NCBI GenBank assembly: GCA_010672585.1
Contig: JAAHGF010000001.1
Location: 62,001-126,000 of the forward strand
From: Okeania sp. SIO1I7
Lineage (GTDB): Bacteria; Cyanobacteriota; Cyanobacteriia; Cyanobacteriales; Microcoleaceae
Direction of reading: 5' to 3'
DNA: 64,000 nt
Positions within the stretch are counted from its first letter, which is position 1; every line of letters begins with the position of its first letter. Made by a program: the position numbers and the translations under genes. The notes beneath the pieces were generated by a model that saw only the letters and a list, made by a program, of their open reading frames with translations, was not told the DNA's origin and did not search any database. Positions 8,869-24,276 of this stretch are shown in pieces.

Positions 8869-9255
8869 GTAGTTTGACATCCTCTCCCGTTATAATCTTT
8901 GACTTAACGGGAGATTCCCAAACCTCACGATTTAGGTTTACTGCTTGAGTGGCACTTATCTAGATTGTTTCCAACCCCCGACAGTACGCCAACGAGCGTC
9001 AATTTGTTGAACCACGATCTGCAAAGGTCGCAGTGACACCATTCTATCTCAATGGAGTGCTTATTGTTTAGACTTGTCGCTTTATAACTTCAAAAATCCC
9101 CAAAAACCTTGTTCTATAACGATTGTAGCTATTGGCATCTAAAAAGCCTTGGAGTTATTGCTCTGTCTAGGTTGGAGCGATTTTTTCCCTCTATTTAGCG
9201 ACAAGTCTTTTGTTTGGTCGCGATTCATCTCCCGGTAAATCGGAGATTATACTGG
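8869..9255. mobile_element. Decayed IS200/IS605-like element between atpA and atpG
   Basis: Read on the minus strand, the right boundary ends TAACGGGAGAGGATGTCAAAC, with a stem of TCTCCCGTTA (8883-8892) and TAACGGGAGA (8905-8914). This is the hairpin-plus-ATGTCAA layout of cyanobacterial IS200/IS605 right ends. At the other side, CATCTCCCGGTAAATCGGAGAT makes another small hairpin. No tnpA or tnpB frame survives, and a family G element is nested inside at 9070-9208. It accounts for most of the 647 bp separating two normally adjacent genes. Confidence 0.5.
9070..9208. mobile_element. MITE-like element, family G (copy 1), 3-bp target duplication
   Basis: A 139-bp element with perfect 12-bp termini AGACTTGTCGCT / AGCGACAAGTCT, flanked by TTT on both sides (9067-9069, 9209-9211). 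An equal-length copy in opposite orientation is at 40471-40609. No coding capacity. Confidence 0.88.
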
Positions 9256-9374
9256 AAGTCCTCAAAGCTCCATTTTTGATAGTTAAGTATTAATAACTAA
9301 TAATTAGTGGCTAGTTGCTTTTGAGCATTAACAACTAACCACTAAATGTTAATACCTAGAAAGTAACTAATTTA

Positions 9375-10901
<1,527 letters not shown>

Positions 10902-11055
10902 TTATTGTCCAGTCTTTATTACAAAAAATGAGTGAGTTATCTTTTGCGGGTTTAATACCCCACCGTCACTTGCGGTGCTTAAAATTGCTTGGGGTTATAA
11001 GACACGGAGTGGCCGGTCGTTGACTATCCCCATGCAATTACACCTTCTGCCTTCT

Positions 11056-11601
11056 TCAAGATTTGAGGCTATTGCCAATTCGGCGTAGTTGTCCTTGCAG
11101 ACTAGAGTCAATTATCTGAGAGCCTATTTTGATAATGACACCACCGAGTAAGCTGGGGTCGATTTTGGTTTCAATATCTACATCCCTGGCATCAGTCATT
11201 GATTTGACTCGTTCGCGGACTGTATTTTTTTGGTCTTCGTTTAATTCTACTGTGGAGGTCACTTCTGCTAGAACAGTTTGATTTAGTTCTCGCAATAGTG
11301 CTAGGTATTTTTTCCCTATCTCTTCTAGAAAAATAATCCGACCTCTATCAACTAGCAGCTTTAAAAAATTACGCATATAGGGATTGACTTCATCGCCCAT
11401 CATGCGTTGCAGCACTGCTTTTTTGTCTTCTGGTTTAATAATTGGATTTCCCATAAATTGCTTCAATTCTGGGGATTCATCCATAATATTAATCAGGGAA
11501 CGTATATCTTCCCCAAATCTCTCAGCAAGGTCTTTTGATTTAGCCAAGGACATTAGAGCTGCTGCGTAGGGTTCTACAATTTCACCAGCAATTACAGTCA
11601 T
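11056..11601 (-). CDS. atpH: ATP synthase F1 delta subunit (OSCP)
   Basis: 181 residues. Delta links the peripheral b/b' stalk to the top of F1. The family pattern is visible: [15 protein letters not shown]-type start (here [20 protein letters not shown]), [22 protein letters not shown] mid-protein, and [20 protein letters not shown] with [11 protein letters not shown] at the C-terminus. The start ATG overlaps the atpF stop as ATGA (11598-11601), so translation is probably coupled. Confidence 0.97.
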   Translation of the reverse strand: MTVIAGEIVEPYAAALMSLAKSKDLAERFGEDIRSLINIMDESPELKQFMGNPIIKPEDKKAVLQRMMGDEVNPYMRNFLKLLVDRGRIIFLEEIGKKYLALLRELNQTVLAEVTSTVELNEDQKNTVRERVKSMTDARDVDIETKIDPSLLGGVIIKIGSQIIDSSLQGQLRRIGNSLKS

Positions 11602-12131
11602 GATTGACCTCCTAATAACCCCAGACTACGATCTATTAATTGTTGCTGGGCATTCTCATCTAAAGTTTCTTTGAGGCGAGATTCTACTTGTGCCAATGCT
11701 TTAGATGCTACAATTGAGCGCAGTTGGGCAATTGCTTTATCTCTTTCCGAATCCATCTCTTGGCTAGCAGTAGCTTTCATCCGCTCAATATCTTGTTCTG
11801 CCTGTTGCTCAATTTTTTGCTTGACTTCCTGTGCTCTTGTTTCAGCAGTGGCTAGAATTTTTTCAGCCTCTACTTGAGCTTGGGTCAACTTTTGTTGTTG
11901 AGCTGCTAGAGCTGATGCTGCTTCTTGTTGACGTTTTTCTGCTTCTTTGATTGCTTGTTCAATAGTGGCGCGTCTTTCACTAAGAATTTTCCCAATAAAG
12001 CCTCGGCCAAAATAAATTAAAACTACAATCAAAATCCCTAAATTAATTAGGTTAGTGTCTAAAATATCCAGGTTTAGACCAAAACCTTCTTCAGCGCTAG
12101 CTTCTGTGGCTAGCCATAAAACATTTACCAT
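11598..12131 (-). CDS. atpF: ATP synthase F0 subunit b
   Basis: 177 residues. It has a short N-terminal leader, one membrane helix ([20 protein letters not shown], about 28-47), then a long charged Ala/Gln/Glu/Lys-rich coiled coil (55-160). It forms the peripheral stalk with b'. Four bases overlap atpH. The start ATG 12131 lies just beyond the IS-relic spacer separating it from atpF2. Confidence 0.95.
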   Translation of the reverse strand: MVNVLWLATEASAEEGFGLNLDILDTNLINLGILIVVLIYFGRGFIGKILSERRATIEQAIKEAEKRQQEAASALAAQQQKLTQAQVEAEKILATAETRAQEVKQKIEQQAEQDIERMKATASQEMDSERDKAIAQLRSIVASKALAQVESRLKETLDENAQQQLIDRSLGLLGGQS

Positions 12132-12149
12132 GATATTCTGTGATAAGCC

Positions 12150-12640
12150 TTAAATTATCTTGGTGACGTTCTCCCACGTTAACCGCAAGGGTATTACGTT
12201 AGCTTCCCCACCTCGCAGATAGGGCTTCCTGTTTTGCTGGCGCAACGCTGCGCGAACGCGGGGAGTGCAACCACTTAACCCTCCACAGGCAGACACGATG
12301 AGACCCACCGTGCTTTTGTACTGAACAATTCTGTACTCAGCACCCGCACCCTCAAGAGTTTTACCTTTTCACGGGCTGAGGGCGAACTTCACTCCTTGAA
12401 CCCCTTACTTGCTATTTGTTTTCATGGTTCCAGGCACGTATTACCGCTACTCCTGATGTCACGATCGTAGCATATATAGGCACAATGACCAGCTACGCTA
12501 AAAGCATACGGATATTCTATCGCTGTTGACTATCCCAGATGACATTAAGCGGATGCTTCGCAGTTTATTTATTGGTCGGCAATTCCCCGACCGTTAACAT
12601 TCGTATAACGGGAGACCCCTTGCCAACATCAAAGTTGGAT
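12150..12640. mobile_element. Decayed IS200/IS605-like right-end region between atpF2 and atpF
   Basis: Read on the minus strand, it runs through several GC-rich hairpins (for example GGTCGGGGAATTGCCGACC near 12577-12597) and ends GTTAACGTGGGAGAACGTCACC. That layout (hairpins, then a GGGAG..GTCA terminus) resembles the 3' end plus guide-RNA region of TnpB-type IS200/IS605 elements. Only remnants remain: no intact tnpB, and stops in all frames. The rest of the 568-bp spacer shows nothing else. Confidence 0.4.
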
Positions 12641-12699
12641 GCTGAGTTTTATGATCTATCGCTCAACTTTTCCACTTTTCCACCTGGAATTTTCTTTGG

Positions 12700-13185
12700 C
12701 TATCTGACCAATTCTGGGCCTAATAGTTTTTCTAGAATTTGGCGGCTCAAAGAGTCTACCTGTGCTTCTAATTGTTGCAAAGCTGCTTGCTTTTGCTCTT
12801 CTATTTCTTTAGCTGCTTCTTCTCTTTTGGCTTGTGCTTCCTGTTGAGCTTTTGCCACTTTTTCGGCTACTATTTTCTGAGCTGCTGCTTGAGCTTCAGT
12901 AATAATTGCTTGAGATTTTTTACGAGTTTCTGCTAGTTCTTGCTCGTATTGTTCAGCTAATTTTTTTGTCTTTGCCAAACCCTCTTGTGCTTTGATTTGA
13001 TTGTCGCGGATATAATCTGCACGAGAATCTATAGCTTTACCCAGTGGTTTGTAAAAAATTTTATCCAAGACAAAAGCCAGTATCAGAAACTGAATTGCCA
13101 TTAAGGGTAGAGTTGCGTTAATGTCAAACAAACCACCCTTTTCTGCTACTTCTTCAACGGCTAGTAAAATTGTCCAATTTATCAT
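12700..13185 (-). CDS. atpF2: ATP synthase F0 subunit b'
   Basis: 161 residues. One N-terminal membrane helix follows [20 protein letters not shown], with [20 protein letters not shown] next, then a long Ala/Gln/Glu coiled coil. This is the b' partner that gives photosynthetic F0 its b/b' heterodimer; it is called atpG in some cyanobacterial naming. Start ATG 13185. Confidence 0.95.
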   Translation of the reverse strand: MINWTILLAVEEVAEKGGLFDINATLPLMAIQFLILAFVLDKIFYKPLGKAIDSRADYIRDNQIKAQEGLAKTKKLAEQYEQELAETRKKSQAIITEAQAAAQKIVAEKVAKAQQEAQAKREEAAKEIEEQKQAALQQLEAQVDSLSRQILEKLLGPELVR

Positions 13186-13498
13186 TTTCTCTAATCTTTA
13201 GGTGGTTCCCATAGTTTAAGTTGGGTTTAACTAGCTATCAGCTATTAGCGCTTCAGCTATCAGCCTAAAAATTTGCGCAATTGGGTATCTTAAAGCTTGG
13301 GTCAAACATCCCCGACACGCGAGATTGTCGCTTAATTTTAGAAGGGGTTGCTCATCCTCTTTCCGGAACGGAATGATCCGCTTTCCGCACCAAGCTGACT
13401 GCTGAACTGCTGAACTGCTGAACGCTTTTTAAAGATTTTAGATTTTCGATCTCCAAAATCAAAAATCTAAAATCCCTATTTTCTATAATTAGGGTTGT
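13186..13498. repeat. Spacer between atpE and atpF2 with a family H-type repeat
   Basis: It contains TAGCTATCAGCTATTAGCGC, TTCCGGAACGGAATGATCCG and a GAACTGCT triplication (about 13402-13424). The middle (GGGGTTGCTCATCCTCTTTCC) matches, in reverse complement, the repeat at 22541-22715. AT-rich GATTTTAGATTTTCGATC / GATCTCCAAAATC sequences lie next to atpE. No gene. Confidence 0.65.
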
Positions 13499-14093
<595 letters not shown>

Positions 14094-14843
14094 TTAATCG
14101 TGATGTTCTGCGCCGTGTTCTTCTAACGCTTCTCCGATGTAGTTAGCAGCTAGAGTTGCAAAAATCAATGCTTGAATAGCACTTAAAAATAGACCCAAAA
14201 CCATTAGTGGTAGAGGAATAAATAGAGGTACTAACAGAACTAGCACTCCCACAACCAATTCATCCGCAAGAATATTACCAAATAAACGGAAGCTTAGGGA
14301 CAAAGGCTTGGTAAAATCTTCTATGATCTTAAAGGGGACCATAAATGCTACTGGTTCAGCATAGCCCGCAAAATATCCTAAGCCTTTTTTGCTGATACCT
14401 GCATAAAAATATGCTATGGAAGTCAGTAGTGCCAATGCCACTGTTGTATTAATGTCACTTGTGGGGGCCGCAAGTTCTCCCGCAGGTAGTTCTATTACTT
14501 TCCATGGTACTAGCGCTCCTGACCAATTTGACACAAATATAAATAGGAATAAAGTACCAACAAATGGCACCCAAGGGCGATAATCTTTTTCACCAATCTG
14601 GTCTTTTGTGAGGCTGCGTATAAATTCTAGGATGTACTCCATGAAATTTTGCATCCCACTAGGAATTCGCTGCACCTTGAGTGTTGCTGTGAAGGCAGCC
14701 AAGACTATCAGGGCAATTACAAACCAGGACGTGAGTAAAATTTGCCCATGTATTTTGAGGCTACCTAGCTCCCAGTAAAAATGTTGGCCAACTTCTAGTT
14801 CGGCCAGAGGTAAATAGTTAATAGTATGCAAAATATTTAGCAT
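14094..14843 (-). CDS. atpB: ATP synthase F0 subunit a
   Basis: 249 residues, five to six membrane helices. It forms the proton half-channels against the c ring. The essential Arg sits in [20 protein letters not shown] (about 184-203). Other family segments are [26 protein letters not shown] and the C-terminal [12 protein letters not shown]. The extra N-terminal helix region [16 protein letters not shown] is typical of cyanobacteria. Start ATG 14843. Confidence 0.97.
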   Translation of the reverse strand: MLNILHTINYLPLAELEVGQHFYWELGSLKIHGQILLTSWFVIALIVLAAFTATLKVQRIPSGMQNFMEYILEFIRSLTKDQIGEKDYRPWVPFVGTLFLFIFVSNWSGALVPWKVIELPAGELAAPTSDINTTVALALLTSIAYFYAGISKKGLGYFAGYAEPVAFMVPFKIIEDFTKPLSLSFRLFGNILADELVVGVLVLLVPLFIPLPLMVLGLFLSAIQALIFATLAANYIGEALEEHGAEHHD

Positions 14844-14909
14844 TTTGATTCTCAGGCTTCCCGATTTATATCAAGTGGATTTTTCAACAATTAGAATTAG
14901 CTTAAATTG

Positions 14910-15353
14910 CTATGAGTTTGGCATCAAGGATGTTCGCACTACATATATTATTAGTGCTGCTTTGTAAGTCAGAAACCCAAGGAAAATCGGCAAAATTTTG
15001 AGCTGATTTAACTGAGTTGCTAATATCATCAGCCCGACAAATATTGCTAACCTTGTTTTACCTACACTTCTTTTATCCCCGCCAATACTCTCAACCTCTT
15101 TAGCTAACATTCTTAAGTAAACCACACTTGTCGTTGCTCCTATCAAATAATTAAGAGCAATGTTTAGGGAGTAAAAAACCCAGACAGAGATAAATATTAT
15201 ACCTGTAATTGTCAAGGTGATTACATATAATTCCTGTTGCAGTTTGTAATACTCTTGCATTGAAGGATTTGGTTCTGCCCCTGCAGTGCCAACTTCTGGA
15301 GTATTACTATCGTCAACAGTTATTGGTTCTGGTGGTGTATCAGATAAATTCAC
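14910..15353 (-). CDS. atpI: ATP synthase assembly protein I
   Basis: 147 residues with four hydrophobic segments (about 42-62, 68-85, 104-120, 125-142). The N-terminal 35 residues are acidic and Pro-rich. First gene of the atp operon, the usual position of atpI, which helps c-ring assembly. Sequence conservation in this family is weak, so the call leans on position and topology. It lies 66 bp from atpB. Confidence 0.85.
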   Translation of the reverse strand: MNLSDTPPEPITVDDSNTPEVGTAGAEPNPSMQEYYKLQQELYVITLTITGIIFISVWVFYSLNIALNYLIGATTSVVYLRMLAKEVESIGGDKRSVGKTRLAIFVGLMILATQLNQLKILPIFLGFLTYKAALIIYVVRTSLMPNS

Positions 15354-16055
15354 AAAACTTAGATATCGATCGCAACTTGCAGGCTTCTTTTATATAGCAA
15401 GCAAAACATAATGGCTGGACTTAACGAAGTCAGAAGTCAGAAGTCAGAAGTCAGAAGTTAATTTTGTAACGGGGATTTAAGTCCCCTTCCAAAAATATTT
15501 CGCCATCTCCCGGCGGGGAAGCGCGACCCAATTATTTTGATAATAATAAAAGTCTCTATTTGTATCTTGTGCCTTCTGCCTCCTACTTTCTAGACATACC
15601 AAAAATCATCATATCATGCTGAAGTTCCCATACCATAAGATATATCAGAAGGAAGAATAAAGAAGGAAAAGTCTTACTTTGTCTGGGTTTTAAACTTTTG
15701 AACTGCCTTAACCTTTCCTTCAACTGCTATGTATTTAGTTTTTTGGGCTAAGGTATCCCTTGTCAAAAGTTAAAAATAAAAAGTCAATTTTCTGAAGATA
15801 TTAGAAGGCAAATCTTGAATAAACCTCTCCTGAAAATAGGGAGTAGAGAGTAGTAGGGACGTTCATGCAATGTCCGTACAGAGTAGAGGAAAATAATTGA
15901 TGATTTATCTACGATAATTGATTTTATTTTTTATGATTGGAGATGCTTGCCTAATGGTGAAGATATATATTTTTTAATTTCTCCCCATCTCCCCATCCCC
16001 CCATCTCCCCATCTCCCCATCTCCCCACACTCTCTATGCACCACCATCAAATCAC
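15354..16055. other. Region upstream of the atp operon with tandem tracts and a decayed element
   Basis: It should contain the atp promoter, which I could not fix. A 7-bp tandem repeat (GAAGTCA, nearly five copies) lies at 15426-15459 and a CCCCATCTC tandem tract at 15981-16026. A decayed family E element spans about 15826-15950 (recognised by AATTGATTTTATTTTTTATG and GGAGATG). No gene. Confidence 0.6.
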
Positions 16056-17261
16056 TTAAGTGGGGCCAAGAGTTAGTATAATCAAAAGTCTGGACTGAAG
16101 CGATCGCACAATTTCTAACCCCACTGGTACATTCGCTAATATTTCTTCTACTGTTAATGGATTTTGGCTGTTAGACTCTGTATCACAAGCTTGTAGAAAT
16201 TCATATTCTTCTCTTGACAAATTTACTAATTTATAGTCACCATCAAATATCTTCTCACTAGGCCATCCCTGAATACAAGGACTTAATTCAGGTATTGCTG
16301 CTAATAGAAGGCGATCGTCAGACCAATCAATCCTGGTCAAAGGTGGCCTACCTAAGAAAAACTCGTAATGACTAATCTGAGGGTCTAATAATTCAATTAA
16401 ACGATAACGTTCTTGCTCGTCCAAATCAACAACTCTTTCGAGCAACTCGGAAGATTTTCCGATCAGTCTCTCTATATTCCAGTATTCACGATTAGAAAAT
16501 CCCAGAAACTCTAAACCAGATGCTTCTATCAACTCAAACAGAGTATCGATATTATAATCAATCTCTTGGGGATGGACATACATATCTGCAAAACACTCAT
16601 CTCTTTTATTTTCAAAAGCCCATCTTTCCTGTTCATATTTGACAAGACGGTTATTCTCTGGTAGAGAAGCAAAAAGTTGACGTCCGATTTTCACTCCATC
16701 TTTATAGTTTCTACATTCATTACCTTGAAGGATAGCGATCGCCTGTTGCATGAGTCTAATTTCCCAGCGACCCAACTCTGCATAAACAAAGATGTGCATA
16801 ATTCCACCAGGAGCTAATTTCAAAGCCAGATTTTGAATACCTCTAATTGGATCGGGTAAATGATGCAGCACTCCTACACAGTTAATAAAGTCAAACTCTC
16901 CTTCTATTTGGCCTACATCATATATGCTCAGATGATGAAATTCTACTCGTGAAGCTCCCGAACGACTACACCGTTCCTTGGCCACTTGTAAAGCACCACT
17001 ACTCAAATCAATTCCAACCACAGATGCTTGAGGATTAAGATGAACCAAATAATCTGTACTAGAACCAGTGCCACAACCTGCATCTAAAATCCTAATATTT
17101 TGTTTCTGGGGTGTTTGACCAGTACAAAAACTGTAAGCTACTGGCCAACTCCAGCGCCAGTTATATCCAGGTGGTGCTTCATCTACTAAAGGGTCTGGTG
17201 GAAATGGAAAAGTATCGTAGAGTCCCTCAACAGCAGAACTAATATCTAATTTATCCTTCAT
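16056..17261 (-). CDS. Class I SAM-dependent methyltransferase with a C-terminal extension
   Basis: 401 residues. The SAM site is ILDAGCGTGSSTDYL at 58-72, followed by VVGIDLSSGALQVA, FHHLSIYDV, and FDFINCVGVLHHLPDP (motif IV region). Residues 1-50 (YDTFPFPPDPLVDEAPPGYN) form a cap found in a cyanobacterial subgroup. The 170-residue C-terminal part contains an oligomeric helical stretch and a RLLL...PELSPCIQGWP segment, and is unassigned. The acceptor substrate is unknown. It stands alone on the minus strand. Confidence 0.82.
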   Translation of the reverse strand: MKDKLDISSAVEGLYDTFPFPPDPLVDEAPPGYNWRWSWPVAYSFCTGQTPQKQNIRILDAGCGTGSSTDYLVHLNPQASVVGIDLSSGALQVAKERCSRSGASRVEFHHLSIYDVGQIEGEFDFINCVGVLHHLPDPIRGIQNLALKLAPGGIMHIFVYAELGRWEIRLMQQAIAILQGNECRNYKDGVKIGRQLFASLPENNRLVKYEQERWAFENKRDECFADMYVHPQEIDYNIDTLFELIEASGLEFLGFSNREYWNIERLIGKSSELLERVVDLDEQERYRLIELLDPQISHYEFFLGRPPLTRIDWSDDRLLLAAIPELSPCIQGWPSEKIFDGDYKLVNLSREEYEFLQACDTESNSQNPLTVEEILANVPVGLEIVRSLQSRLLIILTLGPT

Positions 17262-17515
17262 TTTGTTTTGGATTTAATAGTTACTAAATATATTTGCTAA
17301 AAATTATAGTGCTATATATAGCAATCCCAAATAATTTGTCAAAAAATCTAAGGATAGATAAAAATTCTGAGACTTTTACCAGTATTCCCAGACCCGGTAT
17401 TTCCTATTCCCTAAATTAAAAGATATTTTTACCAGCAACTGAAATAGGATTGGTATATGTAATTTCTTAAATTGATAAATTTGCAAATTATTGTTAGTGT
17501 TGCCGTTTTCATCTT
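17262..17515. other. AT-rich spacer
   Basis: Nothing recognisable beyond poly-A/T runs and TATAT stretches. It leads into the duplicated block at 17516. Confidence 0.4.
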
Positions 17516-17669
17516 GAAAAATTTTATTACAAAGATACAATAATTGCGTCAATTCCTAATATAAAGTTATAAATAATATGACAAATTCTTTTTGAAAAAT
17601 TTTATTACAAAGATAAATTGCGTCAATTTCTAATATTTAAAGTTATAAATAATATGACAAATTCTTTCT
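17516..17669 (+). repeat. Tandem duplication of a gene leader (about 77 bp, two copies)
   Basis: 17516-17593 and 17594-17669 align along their length, each from GAAAAATTTTATTACAAAGA through GTTATAAATAATATGACAAA. The first copy reads ATGACAAATTCTTTTTGA, a five-codon dead end. The second copy's ATG continues into the DUF262 fragment. Confidence 0.9.
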
Positions 17670-17800
17670 CGCCTCTAGTACAAGACACGACAAAAGCTCA
17701 AAATGAAAGTATCAGAACTATTGTGGGTAAATTGGATGATGGAGAGGTATATATTCCTGATTATCAAAGAGATTCTGAACAATGGGATTATCGTAATTAA
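17654..17800 (+). pseudogene. N-terminal fragment of a DUF262 (GmrS/ParB-like) protein
   Basis: 48 codons from ATG 17654: MTNSFSPLVQDTTKAQNESI, then a segment ending VYIPDYQRDSEQWD. The Y-x-I-P-x-Y-Q-R-x-x-x-W signature is the N-terminal nucleotide-binding motif of DUF262 proteins, which are restriction/defence-related and normally several hundred residues. The frame stops at 17798 with no continuation nearby, so this is a truncated remnant. Confidence 0.65.
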
Positions 17801-21585
<3,785 letters not shown>

Positions 21586-21620
21586 ACCATCAATTATTTT
21601 TAGGGTTTAATTACTGTTTT

Positions 21621-21659
21621 TCCCCTGCTATAGATTTTTATAGCAGGGGAATTTTTTTT
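21621..21659 (+). terminator. Rho-independent terminator of apcE
   Basis: TCCCCTGCTATA, a short T-rich loop, TATAGCAGGGGA, then AA and a run of eight T. The stem is perfect. It lies 36 bases after the apcE stop. Confidence 0.95.
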
Positions 21660-21698
21660 GAACTATTTGCTAGCTAGATATTGCAAAACCAGCAATAA

Positions 21699-21892
21699 TA
21701 CCAAATTGATAAATACTTGCTACAAATAGCTAGGATATTTCTTAGGAGTCAGGAGTCTAGGAATACCGAGTCAGAATGAATAGCTTCAATACCATTTTTT
21801 AGGTCGCAAATCATTCTTTTTGTCAAAAGACACATCCTGTACAGTCTTTTTATTCCTCTTACTATTTGTAACATTTTTTTTGAAAATTGGTA
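21699..21892. mobile_element. MITE-like element, family F (copy 2), TAA target duplication
   Basis: 194 bp, termini TACCAAATTGA and AAAATTGGTA, flanked by TAA on both sides (21696-21698, 21893-21895). Opposite orientation to the copies at 7465 and 38819. Confidence 0.88.
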
Positions 21893-21944
21893 TAATACCT
21901 ATAACAAGCGCGATCACCAGACAAATTAAGGAAATAATTAATAA

Positions 21945-22337
21945 CTAATATGGTATGTAGTCCCAAATTTCGGAAGTGCTTGCAAAAAACATGATTGCCA
22001 GAGAAATTAGGGAAATAATTAATAACCAATATAGTAGTCCGTATAACTTTCGGAGTTCACCTAAAGCACCCATCAGGTTAACAATGTCATTTCTTTGGCT
22101 ATTTCCTTGAGTATCAACAATAAGTTTAAAAGAAGAAGCAGCATTTAAAGTCCAAACACCAATAAGTATTTGAATAACTGCCTCAATGATAGCTTCTGGA
22201 GCTGAACTAAACAAACCAATGATTCCAGAAATAACTCCTGCTCCAATTAGAACGTAGCTGACAAAGCGCATCTTATTGGACAAATCCAGAATTATCTCAT
22301 TTTGAGGTGGATCAAATATGCACTGTGGAGGTTCCAT
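21945..22337 (-). CDS. Small membrane protein of unknown function
   Basis: 130 residues with three predicted membrane segments: about 24-46 (FVSYVLIGAGVISGIIGLF), 50-68 and 100-120 (LLYWLLIISLISLAIMFFA). A short charged loop RNDIVNLMGALGELRKLY lies between the second and third. The 3' end is part of a degenerate tandem duplication of about 80 bp (units near 21912-21988 and 21989-22065), so the last 20 residues may be altered from the ancestral protein. Not recognised. Confidence 0.6.
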   Translation of the reverse strand: MEPPQCIFDPPQNEIILDLSNKMRFVSYVLIGAGVISGIIGLFSSAPEAIIEAVIQILIGVWTLNAASSFKLIVDTQGNSQRNDIVNLMGALGELRKLYGLLYWLLIISLISLAIMFFASTSEIWDYIPY

Positions 22338-23148
22338 TTTTTCTTCCTATGAGTATTTTACTGAATATAATGTACTAAGGACTTAGGCACAATTACTATA
22401 TCTAGTAGTGGTGGATGGCGATTACCCCCTACGGATGGTTTATAATTGATTTTTGGCGTCAGTCTTGATAGTTTATACAGTATTACTTACATGGAATCAG
22501 GAATGGATTCATCAACGAAACATGGAGAAAACAATTTTAAAAAGCTTTTAGTAGTTCAGCAATCAGCGGTCAGCTTTGCGCGTTTGCGGAGCATTCCGGA
22601 ACGGAAAGGGGATGAGCAACCCCTGCTAAAATTCAATGACTTGCTAGAAGTCAGGGATTTAAACCCAAGTTTTTCCTGACGGACTGCTCCGCAAACAGAT
22701 ACCTAATTCTATACACTACCTTTTTATGCTGATAGCTGATAGTTATTTAAAAAACTTTGATATTCACTTTCCTTCGACTGCTGTATATTTCTAGCATGGC
22801 TATTTAAGTTTGTCTTGAAGTAAAGCTAAAAAACAGATAATAAATAAAAGATAATTTTGAATGTTATTTTCTAAATAAAATTACTTTTAAGTTTTCTTGA
22901 ATTAGTAATACTTACTGTTAATAAAAATGCCATTTGAATAAAAAATAGTTCAAATATAAAAATAACTTTTCTCTCAGTTAAATTATTTTTGAATATTGAA
23001 AAATTTTGTCAGTATCAGGATTGTAAAATTTTGTTTCATTTCAGATAATTAATGTTGCCCTCAATCTCTAAAAGGGCTAATATACATAAGATTTCATAAA
23101 ATCAAAGAGTCTAAATTCCTCTCTGGAATTAAATCTACAAATTACAAT
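22338..23148. other. Spacer upstream of the ferredoxin gene with a family H-type repeat
   Basis: 22541-22715 is a repeat rich in GCATTCCGGAACGG, GCTCCGCAAACAG and TTCAGCAATCAGCGGTCAGC, matching the block at 13186-13498 in inverted orientation. The following 400 bp are AT-rich and probably hold the ferredoxin promoter. An open frame at 22446-22679 lies inside the repeat and is not believed. Confidence 0.6.
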
Positions 23149-23469
23149 ATGTCAAAGACTTATACTGTTGAAATTCACCATCAGGGACAAACTCACACTA
23201 TTGAGGTGCCAGAGGATAAAAAAATATTAAAGGTTGCTGAGGATGCTAAATTGGATTTGCCTAACTCTTGCAATGCAGGGGTTTGTACAACCTGTGCAGC
23301 CAAAATTATTGGAGAGGGTACTGTAGATCAAGCTGATGGTATGGGAGTTGGTCCAGAACTTCAAGCAGAGGGTTATGTCTTATTATGTGTTGCCTATCCT
23401 CGGTCTAATTTAAAGATAGAAACTGGAAAAGAAGATGAGGTTTACGATCGTCAATTTGGCGCTTCATAA
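23149..23469 (+). CDS. Plant-type [2Fe-2S] ferredoxin
   Basis: 106 residues. Cluster ligands are Cys41, Cys46, Cys49 and Cys80 in the C-x4-C-x2-C-x30-C arrangement (SCNAGVCTTC ... LLC). Beta-grasp fold, soluble electron carrier. The sequence YTVEIHHQGQTHTIEVPEDK and the C-terminal extension (IETGKEDEVYDRQFG) set it apart from the main photosynthetic ferredoxin. It resembles the conserved minor cyanobacterial ferredoxin typified, from memory, by Synechocystis slr0148. Partner unknown. Monocistronic by position. Confidence 0.93.
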   Translation: MSKTYTVEIHHQGQTHTIEVPEDKKILKVAEDAKLDLPNSCNAGVCTTCAAKIIGEGTVDQADGMGVGPELQAEGYVLLCVAYPRSNLKIETGKEDEVYDRQFGAS

Positions 23470-23498
23470 ATTGCTTCAAAATGAATGAAAAGGAAGAC

Positions 23499-23650
23499 TT
23501 GAATAATTAATAATTAATAATTAATAATTAATAATTAATTATTACCTCTCCTAGAAAAGAAAAAGTCAAAGGAAAAATTTTTCTTATCTTGGTCTAAACG
23601 ACTGCTTTTTTATCCTTTAAAGGAGAGGCTTGATAGCTTAATTATTCAGT
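23499..23650. mobile_element. Repeat element, family D (copy 1)
   Basis: It opens with reiterated TAATTAATAA units and ends in GCTTAATTATTCAG. An internal CTTTAAAGGAGAGGCTTG matches, in reverse, the AAGTCTCCCCTTTTAAGGGG core of the copies at 31364 and 50634. Non-coding. Confidence 0.6.
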
Positions 23651-23682
23651 AAATCAAAGTTTATTTCGTAAACTAATTAACT

Positions 23683-23922
23683 GTAAGCATTTCCTGCGGA
23701 CTGCTGCGCAAACAGCTATTAGCAGTCAGCTATTCCTACGGAATGCTACGCAAACAGCAATTAGTAATTATCCATTACTTCTCAGGTTTGGGAAGGGGAC
23801 TTTAACAGTAACTTTTATTCTGTCTCAATTTCTCAATTATTTTTACCTTCCCCAAAATTAATAGCTGAATTGCGCAGTTCCTCCGTAGGAGGCTAGCTAA
23901 TAGCTGATGGCTGAATGCTTAC
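23683..23922. repeat. Repeat element, family H (copy 1), upstream of a small gene
   Basis: Ends GTAAGCATTTCC and GAATGCTTAC. Inside are several hairpins of the type GCTATTAGCAGTCAGCTATT and CGGAATGCTACGCAAACAGC. The same frame recurs at 24277-24563, and a right end occurs near 53190-53262. It leaves 37 bp before the next ATG. Confidence 0.7.
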
Positions 23923-23959
23923 AATTAACTTAAAATTGTACTGATAACTGATAACTGAA

Positions 23960-24154
23960 ATGACTACTCATTTTATTAATGCTGAAATTGACCTACAAGA
24001 ATCACCAAATAAACTCAATCAAGAAATTGAAAAAGAGTTAGAAAAACGTGGCGAACCTCTACGTTGGGCAGTGACAAAGATAGATACAGAAAAACAAACA
24101 GCTCATGTAGAAGCTGTTGTAATTGAATCAGAAAGTTTAAGCACTAATTCTTAA
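23960..24154 (+). CDS. Small conserved-type protein of unknown function
   Basis: 64 residues, soluble. It reads as a helix-plus-strand unit: INAEIDLQESPNKLNQEIEK and ELEKRGEPLRWAVTKID, then a strand-like AHVEAVVIES. Composition is charged and balanced, unlike the surrounding repeats, which supports a real gene. The short protein has no motif I can name. It sits between two family H elements, upstream of the DUF3326 gene on the same strand (436 bp gap). Confidence 0.65.
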   Translation: MTTHFINAEIDLQESPNKLNQEIEKELEKRGEPLRWAVTKIDTEKQTAHVEAVVIESESLSTNS

Positions 24155-24276
24155 TTAGTTATTCATGCTTTATGATTGATAATTGTTGAGTATAGGTTGG
24201 GTTTATCTACGATAATACCTAACCTAAAATTATTTTTAATAGAGTTGAAAAATTAGCTTTTCTGCTGAAATTATTC

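Noticed and set aside
22446-22679. 77-codon ORF
   Set aside because: Most of it lies in the family H-type repeat that also occurs at 13186-13498, so it is not a gene.
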